This document shows, in pieces, positions 8,868 to 16,835 of a DNA stretch of 64,000 nucleotides (position 1 is its first letter; each line of letters begins with the position of its first letter). The stretch spans positions 67,794 through 131,793 of the forward strand of contig PAPD01000018.1 of the NCBI GenBank assembly GCA_002708765.1, read 5' to 3'. This DNA comes from Gammaproteobacteria bacterium. GTDB taxonomy: Bacteria; Pseudomonadota; Gammaproteobacteria; Pseudomonadales; Azotimanducaceae. Under the pieces are notes generated by a model that did not search any database, was not told the origin of the DNA, and worked only from the letters and a program-made list of their open reading frames with translations. The position numbers and the translations under genes are program-made.

Positions 8868-9704
8868 ATGGCTAATTACCTAAAGAATAAAGTAATCATA
8901 ATCACTGGTGCGGCATCAGGATTCGGAGAAATCCTTAGTCGCAAAGCCGCTTCTATGGGAGCGAAAGTGGTAGGAGCCGACGTAGACGAAAAAGGCCTCC
9001 AGAAACTGGTAGCAACCATCAGGAAATCGGGGGGGGAAATTTCAGGCATAAAAACGGATGTAAGAGACAAAAGCCAGATGCGCGCTTTAGCGAACAAAGC
9101 GATCGAGCAGTTCGAGGCCATAGATATATTAATCAATAATGCCGGAGTGATGCCCCTTGCTTTTTACTCCGACCACAATGACGCCGAGGACTCCTGGGAT
9201 CAGTGCATCGACATAAATATCAAAGGTGTATTGAATGGCATCGTCTCGGTTCACGATCAGATGATTAGGCAAGGTCACGGTCATGTCGTAAACCTTGCCT
9301 CTATATATGGAAACTACCCCACAGCGGGGGGAGGCGTATATGGTGCGACCAAAGCAGCCGTGATATTTTTGTCCGAATCCCTACGCATCGAATCGCAAGG
9401 AAAAATAAAAGTTACCATCGTCAGGCCCACCGGGGTTCCAGCAACCAACCTAGGAACCGGCATTATCAATCCTGAAGCTGTTAGCGGACTGCTAGGCGAA
9501 AATATGCCTTCATACATGAACAAATTCGAAGCTGCCCAAGCCGGACAGCTTCCCGAATCAATGACTAAGATTAATCACATCGAATACTTTGCGCTGGATC
9601 CCGACTCACTAGTCGAACAGATAATTTTTGCGATCAATCAGCCTTGGGGTGTAGCAATCTCAGACATAACAGTCCGAGCATCAGGTGACGGATATGTTAT
9701 TTAA
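8868..9704 (+). CDS. Short-chain dehydrogenase/reductase (SDR)
   Basis: A classical SDR of 278 residues. The NAD(P)-binding motif T-G-A-A-S-G-F-G is near residues 13-20, N-N-A-G near 90, and the catalytic Tyr-x-x-x-Lys is Y-G-A-T-K near 158, preceded by the Ser of N-L-A-S-I-Y. An acidic Asp at the end of the second strand (V-G-A-D-V) suggests NAD preference, by family rule. It follows the barrel gene by 20 bases and could belong to the same transcript, but its job need not be related. Its stop overlaps the convergent MAPEG gene by 4 bases. The substrate, an alcohol or ketone, is unknown. Confidence 0.85.
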   Translation: MANYLKNKVIIITGAASGFGEILSRKAASMGAKVVGADVDEKGLQKLVATIRKSGGEISGIKTDVRDKSQMRALANKAIEQFEAIDILINNAGVMPLAFYSDHNDAEDSWDQCIDINIKGVLNGIVSVHDQMIRQGHGHVVNLASIYGNYPTAGGGVYGATKAAVIFLSESLRIESQGKIKVTIVRPTGVPATNLGTGIINPEAVSGLLGENMPSYMNKFEAAQAGQLPESMTKINHIEYFALDPDSLVEQIIFAINQPWGVAISDITVRASGDGYVI

Positions 9705-10096
9705 AAGAGATTAAAAAACATACCTACGCAGGCAAATGACATAATAGATAGCAAGACAAAAGTTCCTTGAGCTCCAATCAATCGAGGATAATTAGCGCCT
9801 TCTTTTGTTCCCAAGCCAAAGGCGTGCATCAATCTAAAAAAAAGCAACAGAATTCCAAAGGAATGGATCATGGTCGAAGGACCACCCTGAATATCCAACA
9901 CAAGCAGAAGCAACAAAGCCAACGGCACATTCTCGATGAAATTGGCCTGGACTCTTAGGGCCGCAGCAGGACTCCATTCAGGCATTTCACTAGCTCGAAG
10001 CCTCACATAAAGAACAAAATTCGCTAAAAAAACCGCCAATAGACCATGTAAACCGAAATAAAGACTAGAAACAGGCAACGCCATCGGTTCCATCAT
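9701..10096 (-). CDS. MAPEG family membrane protein
   Basis: About 131 residues with four hydrophobic segments. The R-A-S-E-M-P-E-W-S-P-A-A-A-L-R-V-Q-A-N-F-x-E-N-V-P stretch holds the R-x-x-A-N-x-x-E-N motif of MAPEG proteins (membrane glutathione transferase relatives, like YecN). Also seen is R-L-M-H-A-F-G after the third segment. Such proteins use glutathione at the membrane, often on lipid peroxides or electrophiles, but many bacterial members are uncharacterised. The start at ATG 10096 overlaps the stop of the preceding small gene as ATGA, indicating coupled translation; a GTG at 10105 is a less likely start. Confidence 0.75.
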   Translation of the reverse strand: MMEPMALPVSSLYFGLHGLLAVFLANFVLYVRLRASEMPEWSPAAALRVQANFIENVPLALLLLLVLDIQGGPSTMIHSFGILLLFFRLMHAFGLGTKEGANYPRLIGAQGTFVLLSIMSFACVGMFFNLF

Positions 10097-10320
10097 ATTG
10101 CCCACCCGTTAAAAAGGATTATCAATCCTCCACCCGATAGAGTTAACCCTATGTAGCTATACTGATCTAACCAGAATATCTGAAAGGCTTGAGGAGACCC
10201 CTTTTCAAAGTACGGTTTCTTCCCGGAGCGAAGTGCCCAGGGGAGTCCCCCCACCCATAGAATAAGTAATCCATGAAAAATTAACCCTACCCCTATTGCC
10301 ATCAACCAAAAATTCATCAT
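10093..10320 (-). CDS. Small two-helix membrane protein
   Basis: A 75-residue protein with two hydrophobic segments (about residues 5-28 and 52-72) joined by a charged loop containing S-G-K-K-P-Y-F-E-K-G. A good ribosome-binding site (AGGGGA) precedes two consecutive ATG codons, either of which could be used. It is translationally coupled to the MAPEG gene, so the two may act together in the inner membrane. I do not recognise the family. Confidence 0.55.
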   Translation of the reverse strand: MMNFWLMAIGVGLIFHGLLILWVGGLPWALRSGKKPYFEKGSPQAFQIFWLDQYSYIGLTLSGGGLIILFNGWAI

Positions 10321-10361
10321 CTATTCCCCTTTTTAAGCGTCTTTTAACAAGCACAAAAATT

Positions 10362-11651
10362 TCAAATCAGGTTCTTTGCTGTCAGATCTTCTCGCAAAGT
10401 ACGAGAACCCAGATAATAATGAAACGCAGACCAAACATTACCCACCACTGCCAGCAACAAAAGCGAATATCTTATCGATTCCTCGCCATATTCGGGCCGC
10501 AAGATATCCGAGAGAAATCCGGCAAACAGTGGCCCTAATCCTAGCCCGATCAGGTTAAGTATAAAAAGAAGAATAGCGGAGGCAAGACTCCTCATTGCAA
10601 GAGGAGACAGGGTCTGGGTTGTAGCAAAAGTAGGGCCCAGATACATTGGGCCCAGAATAGCTCCGGGAATTGCCAGAAAAATGGCGAGTATCGGGTTGCC
10701 GGTAGTATAGAAAATCACGGCAAAAGGAACCGATATTATAGTAGCGATTCCTGGCACCCATAGATACCATCGCAAGTCCTTCTGTCCAAATCTATCACTA
10801 AGGTATCCTCCGAGATATGTCCCTATCACTCCAGTTAACCCGATAAAAAACAGGTAGGTAGAAGTTTCAGCAAGACCAAACCCATGGACTCGCATAAAAA
10901 AAGAAGGCAGAAATAATCCCACACCATAACCAACAAAGGCATGGAGTGATCCCGCAAAAGACATGTGACGAAAAGATTTTAGGCGCCACATGAATTTTAT
11001 AGTGTCTTTCAACGGAACCTGTTGTTTCTGTTCAGGGATACCACCCGGTTCAGAGTAACCTCTAGGTGGCTCTTTGATCGTCAAGTAAACTACTGCGGCA
11101 ATGAGAACACCGGGTAAACCGACAACCAGAAATGCCATTCGCCACCCAAAATATTCGCCTACCCAACCTCCAATCAGTGTCCCCAGTGCGCCACCAATAG
11201 GTATGCCTAAGGAATATATAGATAAAGCAGTTGCTCTCTTTCTTTCAGGAAAATAATCCGCTATCAACGAGTGAATCGGGGGAGAGCAACCAGCCTCTCC
11301 GATACCTACTCCTACCCGTGCTATCAGCAACATCCAAAAGTTTTTAGCTGTTGATGTAAATACCGTCATCAAACTCCAAATTACTATTGCTATTGAGACA
11401 ATGTTTTTTCTTACACCAACGTCGGCCCATCTTGCGATAGGTATTCCCGCAAAGGTATAAAAGATCGCGAAAGCTATGCCTCCCAATAACCCGAGCTGGG
11501 TATCTGACAGATAAATTTCTGCCCTTATCGGTTCGATCAGAATGGAAAAAATCTGTCGGTCAATAAAATTGACTATATAAACCAGAAGGAAGAGTCCCAA
11601 CGCATAGGACCTGTAAAAGGGAGTAAGATCGAAATCTTTCTTGTTATTCAA
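10362..11651 (-). CDS. MFS transporter, spinster-like family
   Basis: A 429-residue major facilitator with about 12 membrane segments. The N-terminal V-N-F-I-D-R-Q-I-F-S and the D-T-Q-L-G-L-L-G-G-I-A-F motif, followed by A-R-W-A-D in the loop between segments 2 and 3, are hallmarks of the spinster-like MFS group. V-G-E-A-G-C-S-P-P lies in segment 4 and a second A-type loop, G-G-Y-L-S-D-R-F-G, in the C-terminal half. Members carry organic acids, sphingolipid-like or other small compounds; the substrate here is unknown. It sits 41 bases upstream of the small membrane gene on the same strand and may be co-transcribed with it and the MAPEG gene. Confidence 0.85.
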   Translation of the reverse strand: MNNKKDFDLTPFYRSYALGLFLLVYIVNFIDRQIFSILIEPIRAEIYLSDTQLGLLGGIAFAIFYTFAGIPIARWADVGVRKNIVSIAIVIWSLMTVFTSTAKNFWMLLIARVGVGIGEAGCSPPIHSLIADYFPERKRATALSIYSLGIPIGGALGTLIGGWVGEYFGWRMAFLVVGLPGVLIAAVVYLTIKEPPRGYSEPGGIPEQKQQVPLKDTIKFMWRLKSFRHMSFAGSLHAFVGYGVGLFLPSFFMRVHGFGLAETSTYLFFIGLTGVIGTYLGGYLSDRFGQKDLRWYLWVPGIATIISVPFAVIFYTTGNPILAIFLAIPGAILGPMYLGPTFATTQTLSPLAMRSLASAILLFILNLIGLGLGPLFAGFLSDILRPEYGEESIRYSLLLLAVVGNVWSAFHYYLGSRTLREDLTAKNLI

Positions 11652-11770
11652 TGGAAATCAAACATCCCTTTTTGGTTACTTTATCAGTCACCTATTAGTA
11701 TCACGAACGAATATCAATCCACCACATTTTTCGTAACTTGACTAGGAAATTTCTTTTTTTGGGTAGGGAT

Positions 11771-12259
11771 TTAAATTCCCTCTTTTCCATAAACAGAAGA
11801 TGGGCCTGGTCCGCCAGGGGCCAGCCTGCCTTTCCCTTCGAAATGCCCTTTCCCCGGAACATGATTTATTTCCACTCTTATGCCGTCGGGATCCTCAAAT
11901 AAAATGGAATAATACCCCGGCGCAAAGTGGGGCCCATCCTCCGGACCATGAACTACTTTGCAATTATCCAGGTTAATCACAAACGCATAAAGGGCATCAA
12001 CATCTTCCCGTCTTTTTGCCCGAAAACAGAAATGATGCAATCCTACTTGATCCTGATCGTAAAGAGACAATCTTTTATCTTCCGGGGCCTGCCTTATCAA
12101 GATACCGGTGCGACCGCCAATACAATACAAAGTAGTTTCGTTTCTTACCAAAGTTTCCATTTCCAAGAAATGACAGAGACTTTCCCAAAAAGGCATACTC
12201 TTATCTATATCGTTTACCGTCATCTGGATGTGGGCAATCCCGTTTACTTCTATTGTCAT
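11771..12259 (-). CDS. VOC (glyoxalase/dioxygenase fold) family protein
   Basis: About 162 residues, with paired beta-alpha-beta-beta-beta modules. A first metal-type His lies in G-I-A-H-I-Q-M near residue 9, a second in V-G-L-H-H-F-C-F, and a glutamate in G-I-R-V-E-I-N-H after F-E-D-P-D-G. These fit the H/H/E pattern of vicinal oxygen chelate proteins (glyoxalase I, ring-cleaving dioxygenases). The ATG at 12259 was chosen because a purine-rich AGAGAC lies 6 bases before it and the V-O-C core begins there; an upstream start would add ten residues. The substrate cannot be predicted. Confidence 0.75.
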   Translation of the reverse strand: MTIEVNGIAHIQMTVNDIDKSMPFWESLCHFLEMETLVRNETTLYCIGGRTGILIRQAPEDKRLSLYDQDQVGLHHFCFRAKRREDVDALYAFVINLDNCKVVHGPEDGPHFAPGYYSILFEDPDGIRVEINHVPGKGHFEGKGRLAPGGPGPSSVYGKEGI

Positions 12260-12419
12260 TTCGTGTCTCTTCCGATTGAATTTGAGCAATCACCGTAAAG
12301 GTAATAATCTGCGGCTATGCGTATTTTAACTATTTTCTCAAAAAACCATTTGAAAAAGAAATTATTACGGAGCCATAGCCATTGCCTTAATCTTCTAGCT
12401 AGAGGTAAGGTTTTCAAAA

Positions 12420-13430
12420 ATGAAAAAAGTTATCACTAAATTACTAGCGTTAAATCAAGCTCTAACGAGAAAGCATCAATACCTTCTTATAACAGGAATT
12501 CTAATAAGCCTGACCGGTGGGTATCTCGAATTGACCGCTCCCAAAAATTTAGAAGTAAGGGGGAGCCATATTAAGGGAAATGATAGCTCAGCAGCACCCG
12601 ACAAGTCTCTGGAAAAAGAATTAAGTATCGGGGGGATTGTATACAAAGGCTTTTCTGGTAACGACCTTACAGGTTCAGGACAAATTATCTGGCCAGACAA
12701 AAGACTATACAAAGGCGAGGTCCAAAACGGACTCCCCGAAGGGGAGGGAAGAATGACTTTCATTGATGGAAAATCATACGAGGGATTGTTCCGTAAAGGG
12801 AAAATGCATGGAACTGGTGAAATAATTTGGCCAAACGGAAGTTCCTATCGAGGAGAATTTTCGAACGATCTAATCTCGGGGAAGGGCGATTTTATAGATG
12901 CAAATGGAGGGCGATTTATTGGTACTTTCCTGAACGAAAAACCAAATGGGGTTGGGACTCTTTTTGGTCCGGATTCAAGCATATATATGGGTGAAATAAA
13001 GGATGGAGTAATGGATGGAAAGGGCACCCTCGCATTTTCCAGTGGAGGACTTTACGAGGGATTGTTCCGTAAAGGGAAAATGCATGGGTATGGTGAACGA
13101 ACCTTTGAGGACGGACGAAACTATAAAGGCAACTTTGCAGACGATAAAATGCGCGGTTATGGTGTGATTACGATGCCAGATGGCAGCATATACGAGGGGC
13201 AGTTCGTCGATGATAAACCGGAAGGGAACGGAATAAAGAGATGGCCAGACGGAAGCAGTTATGAGGGGAAGTGGGTAAGAGGATTAAGAGAAGGCATGGG
13301 CAAAATGTCACTGGGGAACGGAAAGGTCTACGAAGGATCATTTTCCAGTGATAAAATGACGGGAAAAGGTGTTTGCAGAAATATGAATGCTCAGGTGTCA
13401 TGTGAATCTCTTGTCGAAACCGAAATTTAA
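12420..13430 (+). CDS. MORN-repeat protein with N-terminal membrane anchor
   Basis: A 336-residue protein. One hydrophobic segment lies near residues 22-40, then about 11 tandem 23-residue MORN repeats of the form Y-x-G-x-F-x-x-x-x-x-x-G-x-G from about residue 75 to 325. MORN arrays make elongated beta sheets that bind lipids or proteins; in bacteria their roles are mostly unknown. With a single N-terminal segment the array probably faces the periplasm. Repeats 3 and 7 share identical DNA over 35 bases (listed separately). A purine-rich GAGGTAAGG precedes the ATG. It is flanked by unrelated metabolic genes. Confidence 0.8.
   Translation: MKKVITKLLALNQALTRKHQYLLITGILISLTGGYLELTAPKNLEVRGSHIKGNDSSAAPDKSLEKELSIGGIVYKGFSGNDLTGSGQIIWPDKRLYKGEVQNGLPEGEGRMTFIDGKSYEGLFRKGKMHGTGEIIWPNGSSYRGEFSNDLISGKGDFIDANGGRFIGTFLNEKPNGVGTLFGPDSSIYMGEIKDGVMDGKGTLAFSSGGLYEGLFRKGKMHGYGERTFEDGRNYKGNFADDKMRGYGVITMPDGSIYEGQFVDDKPEGNGIKRWPDGSSYEGKWVRGLREGMGKMSLGNGKVYEGSFSSDKMTGKGVCRNMNAQVSCESLVETEI
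12777..13087 (+). repeat. 35-base exact direct repeat inside the MORN gene
   Basis: Bases 12777-12811 and 13053-13087 are identical and 276 bases apart, exactly 12 times 23, i.e. four 69-base MORN units. Other units differ at the DNA level, so this pair reflects recent duplication or gene conversion. Confidence 0.85.
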
Positions 13431-13454
13431 CCAGACCGACCAGTTGATTTTTGT

Positions 13455-13489
13455 CGATCAGCATCTAACACTACTCTAGTTGCTGATCG
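13455..13489. terminator. 9-bp hairpin after the MORN gene
   Basis: CGATCAGCA (13455-13463) and TGCTGATCG (13481-13489) form a perfect 9-bp stem, extended by an inner CTA/TAG. It lies 25 bases after the MORN stop. No T-run follows, so it is a terminator-like or regulatory hairpin rather than a canonical terminator. Confidence 0.35.
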
Positions 13490-13559
13490 AGAAAAGCACG
13501 CTGGACAAGAGGGTTAGCTGAAAGTCCAAATTCAGTAAAAGTGAGATGATTTAGAATCT

Positions 13560-15167
13560 ATGAATGAATTCGATTTCATTATTGTTGGCGCAGGCACAGC
13601 AGGCTGCACAATTGCAAACCGACTTACTGAAAATGGAAAACACTCGGTTCTACTCTTAGAAGCCGGCAAGAAAGACAATTACTTCTGGATAAATATCCCC
13701 GTCGGATATCTTTTCACCATTGCCAACCCCAAAACAGACTGGTGCTATAAGACTGAGCCCGAAGCCGGACTTAACGACCGATCTCTAGGCTACGCACGAG
13801 GAAAAGTCTTGGGAGGTTGTTCATCAATCAACGCCATGATCTATATGAGGGGTCAAAAAAGCGATTACGATCATTGGGCGCAACTAGGAAACCGAGGCTG
13901 GTCCTGGGATGAGGTGCTACCAGTTTTCAGAAAATCTGAGGATTATCAGCATGGCTCCGATGAATATCACGGTGTTGGCGGCGAACTAAAGGTTCAGGAA
14001 AGACGTGTTAACTGGGAAATTCTAGATGCATGGAGAGAAGCCGCTAGGGAATCGGGGATTCCTAAAATCAGGGAGTTTAATCGGGGGGACAATTTTGGAA
14101 GCGCTTATTTTCAGATGAATCAGAACAGAGGTACCAGATGGAATGCAAGGAAGGCATTTCTTGATCCCGCCAAAAAAAGGAAGAATCTTACAATCATTAC
14201 CGAGGCGCAAGTGGAAAAGCTGGGATTCAAGAAAACCCTCAGCGGCATACGATGCAAAGATCTAAGCGTTATAACGAGATCGGGGAAGGAGACCTTTCAT
14301 GCTCGAAAAGAGATAATCCTGAGCGCAGGCGCGATTGGATCACCCCAGATCCTTCAACTGTCAGGAGTTGGTCCAGCGAACATACTCGAGCAAAATGGAG
14401 TAAAAACTAATCTAAATCTCGAAGGTGTCGGCGGAAATCTGCAAGACCATCTGCAAATTAGAACGATTTTCAAAGTCCAGAACACTGTAACATTGAATCA
14501 GAAAGTAAATTCATTGGTGGGACTGGCCAAGATGGGGCTGGAGTATTTTCTGCTTAGGCAAGGACCTCTTACCATGCCACCATCACAATTAGGAGCATTT
14601 GCCCGAAGCAGCGGAAACCAGAACAGTCCGAATATTGAATGGCACGTTCAACCTCTTTCGCTGGACAAATTTGGGCAGCCCTTACACAAATTCGATGCAA
14701 TTACCCCAGCGGTCTGCAACCTAAGGCCTTCAAGTCGAGGGCACGTGCACATTAAAAGTAGTAGACCGGAGATGCATCCAAAGATCGCATTGAACTACCT
14801 GTCCACGGAGGAAGATCAACTAGTAGCGATTGAAGGGCTAAAGTTCACGCGAAAAATCATGGGCGCGAATGCCCTTAAGAGATTTGGACCAACTGAATGG
14901 TTGCCGGGGATCGATGCCCAGTCAGACTCCGAACTGTTAGAGGCAGCCCGAAACCTGGGAACAACCATTTTTCATCCTGTAGGAACCTGCAAAATGGGTA
15001 GCGACGAAAAAGCCGTTGTCGATGACCGACTTCGTGTAAGAGGCATCCAGGGCCTTAGGGTAATTGACGCTTCGATAATGCCCACCATAACCTCGGGGAA
15101 CACCAACGCTCCAACAGTAATGATTGCAGAAAAAGGTGCGCAGTACATCACTAAAGATTACGAGTGA
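13560..15167 (+). CDS. GMC-family FAD-dependent oxidoreductase (alcohol/choline dehydrogenase-like)
   Basis: A 535-residue flavoenzyme. The N-end has the FAD dinucleotide motif G-A-G-T-A-G-C near residues 9-15 and L-L-L-E-A-G, then the GMC signature around Y-A-R-G-K-V-L-G-G-C-S-S-I-N near residue 78-91. A C-terminal catalytic pair is seen: His in F-H-P-V-G-T-C-K-M-G near 477 and Asn in T-S-G-N-T-N-A-P-T near 520. Family members oxidise primary alcohols, choline or other hydroxyl groups. No betaine aldehyde dehydrogenase is near, so betA is not claimed. The stop overlaps the convergent SDR gene by 10 bases. Confidence 0.88.
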   Translation: MNEFDFIIVGAGTAGCTIANRLTENGKHSVLLLEAGKKDNYFWINIPVGYLFTIANPKTDWCYKTEPEAGLNDRSLGYARGKVLGGCSSINAMIYMRGQKSDYDHWAQLGNRGWSWDEVLPVFRKSEDYQHGSDEYHGVGGELKVQERRVNWEILDAWREAARESGIPKIREFNRGDNFGSAYFQMNQNRGTRWNARKAFLDPAKKRKNLTIITEAQVEKLGFKKTLSGIRCKDLSVITRSGKETFHARKEIILSAGAIGSPQILQLSGVGPANILEQNGVKTNLNLEGVGGNLQDHLQIRTIFKVQNTVTLNQKVNSLVGLAKMGLEYFLLRQGPLTMPPSQLGAFARSSGNQNSPNIEWHVQPLSLDKFGQPLHKFDAITPAVCNLRPSSRGHVHIKSSRPEMHPKIALNYLSTEEDQLVAIEGLKFTRKIMGANALKRFGPTEWLPGIDAQSDSELLEAARNLGTTIFHPVGTCKMGSDEKAVVDDRLRVRGIQGLRVIDASIMPTITSGNTNAPTVMIAEKGAQYITKDYE

Positions 15168-15991
15168 CCCAGATTCACCAACTCAGCAGACTTATCCCAA
15201 AATGATTTTCTTAACGCCTGGTCATGGGCCAGAGAAGCGCATTCATCTAACTTTAGCTGGTCAAAATATTTGCCCGTCACCCCTTCTAATTCTGGTTCAG
15301 AGGCCAGTTTTATAGTAGTTTGTGCTCCTTTTTCAGGGGACATAAATACCAAACCGATAATTTTTCTTATAATCCAAGGCATGTCTCTCACAATATCAGT
15401 CGCAACAGCGCCGGGGTGGAGCACATTCGATGTGACACCTGTTCCCTTGGTTCTTTCTGCCAGCTCAAGCGCGAACAACACATTATAGAGTTTCGAGTTA
15501 TTATAAGCAGACGAGCTGTTATAATTTTCATATCCTCGAAAACTTTCAGAATCCACCTTACCTTTTTTGTGAAGCATCGAGGAAATTGTCACCACTCGGC
15601 TTGGAGAACTGCTTTTCAGGCAATCTAGGAGTAAGTTGCTTAAAAGAAAATGGGACAGGTGATTTACAGCAAACTGCATTTCAAAACCATCTTCAGTTAT
15701 CTGCTGTTTTGGCGGAAACACTCCAGCGTTGTTGACCAGGACGTCTAGAGTTTGATAGCTATCAAGAAATCGCTTCGCCAGATTCCTAACACTATCAAGG
15801 CTAGCTAGATCAACCTCTAGATTAATGACGGGAACGGTCGAGTAAAAATTCAGAGCAGATATGGCTGCCTCAGTTTTTTCAGTCGGTCTACATGCCAAAA
15901 CAATTTCAGCTCCCTGCTTGGCTAACTCTGTAGCGGCGACAAGTCCTATGCCGCTATTTCCACCCGTTATCAGAATACGTTTCCCGTTCAT
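15158..15991 (-). CDS. Short-chain dehydrogenase, retinol-dehydrogenase-like
   Basis: A 277-residue SDR with T-G-G-N-S-G-I-G near residues 8-15, N-N-A-G near 91 and the catalytic motif Y-N-N-S-K near 160 after I-S-S-M. The A-C-R-P after the second strand is typical of the retinol dehydrogenase/WWOX-like subgroup that prefers NADP, by family resemblance. It lies 11 bases downstream of the MOSC gene on the same strand and is convergent with the GMC oxidoreductase. The substrate is unknown. Confidence 0.83.
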   Translation of the reverse strand: MNGKRILITGGNSGIGLVAATELAKQGAEIVLACRPTEKTEAAISALNFYSTVPVINLEVDLASLDSVRNLAKRFLDSYQTLDVLVNNAGVFPPKQQITEDGFEMQFAVNHLSHFLLSNLLLDCLKSSSPSRVVTISSMLHKKGKVDSESFRGYENYNSSSAYNNSKLYNVLFALELAERTKGTGVTSNVLHPGAVATDIVRDMPWIIRKIIGLVFMSPEKGAQTTIKLASEPELEGVTGKYFDQLKLDECASLAHDQALRKSFWDKSAELVNLGHS

Positions 15992-16002
15992 CGGTTTCTC
16001 CT

Positions 16003-16650
16003 CTATTTTTTTACCAATAGAATATTATCTAGTTTATTTTCGAATTTATCTCTGGATCTCGAATCTATTGGTAAACGAAGATAACGTTTGATCTCATTTT
16101 CCGAAAGATCTCGACCCAAATCTGAAAAAAAAGTCGGCAAAGAAACTCTGTCGCCTTCGTATTTCAGAAGATGTATTGCTTCTCCCTTGATTAAGTAGCC
16201 TTCCGACAAGACTCTAAAATATGCGCCTGAGCGATTGACCGTTTTGAACTTTCTGGCAAAGTCTTTTTGTTTCATTATCGCCGACAGCGTGCCACAGGGA
16301 ATTCTCGGGGCTGTTACCTGCAACTTGGTTTCGCCGATCTCAAAAATATCACCAACACATAAAGCGTTGAGATCGACTCCTGAGGTAGTAAAATTTTCTC
16401 CAAAGGTACCTGGTTCTAGAGCCTTTCCCAGGTCTTTACTCCAGAACTGATAATCTTCGTCACTATAAGCATAAACGGCCTGGTCTGGACCACCGTGATG
16501 CTTCGGGTTACAGATTAGATCACCCTCTAGACCTAGAAATTTTACCCGCACCCTCCCATCTCGAGGTTGTTTAAAAATACCAGTCTTTCGTTTTCTTCCC
16601 TCGACGATGATGGATTCGCTCGCCGCGATATTTACACTGAGGAGATTCAC
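16003..16650 (-). CDS. MOSC domain-containing protein (YiiM-like)
   Basis: A 215-residue protein. The conserved H-H-G-G-P-D-Q-A-V-Y-A-Y near residue 52-63, G-T-F-G-E-N-F-T-T near 83, and the presumed molybdenum-cofactor-binding Cys in P-R-I-P-C-G-T-L near 118 are characteristic of YiiM-type MOSC proteins. These reduce N-hydroxylated compounds such as 6-hydroxylaminopurine using Moco. Length is close to that of YiiM, and it has no partner domain fused. It is followed by the SDR gene 11 bases later, possibly one transcript. Confidence 0.85.
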   Translation of the reverse strand: MNLLSVNIAASESIIVEGRKRKTGIFKQPRDGRVRVKFLGLEGDLICNPKHHGGPDQAVYAYSDEDYQFWSKDLGKALEPGTFGENFTTSGVDLNALCVGDIFEIGETKLQVTAPRIPCGTLSAIMKQKDFARKFKTVNRSGAYFRVLSEGYLIKGEAIHLLKYEGDRVSLPTFFSDLGRDLSENEIKRYLRLPIDSRSRDKFENKLDNILLVKK

Positions 16651-16835
16651 CGGAATTTTCCTTAACCTAAGCCTCCATCCAGAGTATCAGAATGAAAGCT
16701 ATTGAACTAATAACAGGCGAGCCCTTGCCCAGATACTTGAAGTTTTGGAATACAATATCTTCCTATTATTCCAATTACAACCGGTTTAAAAATTGATATG
16801 GTAGGTTTTTTAAGTCCCAAGTGGGTGTATTTATT

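Noticed and set aside
12317-12439. 40-codon frame overlapping the MORN start
   Set aside because: It overlaps the ribosome-binding region and start of a well-supported gene and shows no family-like sequence.
13560-15167. Choline dehydrogenase (betA)
   Set aside because: GMC substrate cannot be read from the motifs, and no betB or betI lies nearby.
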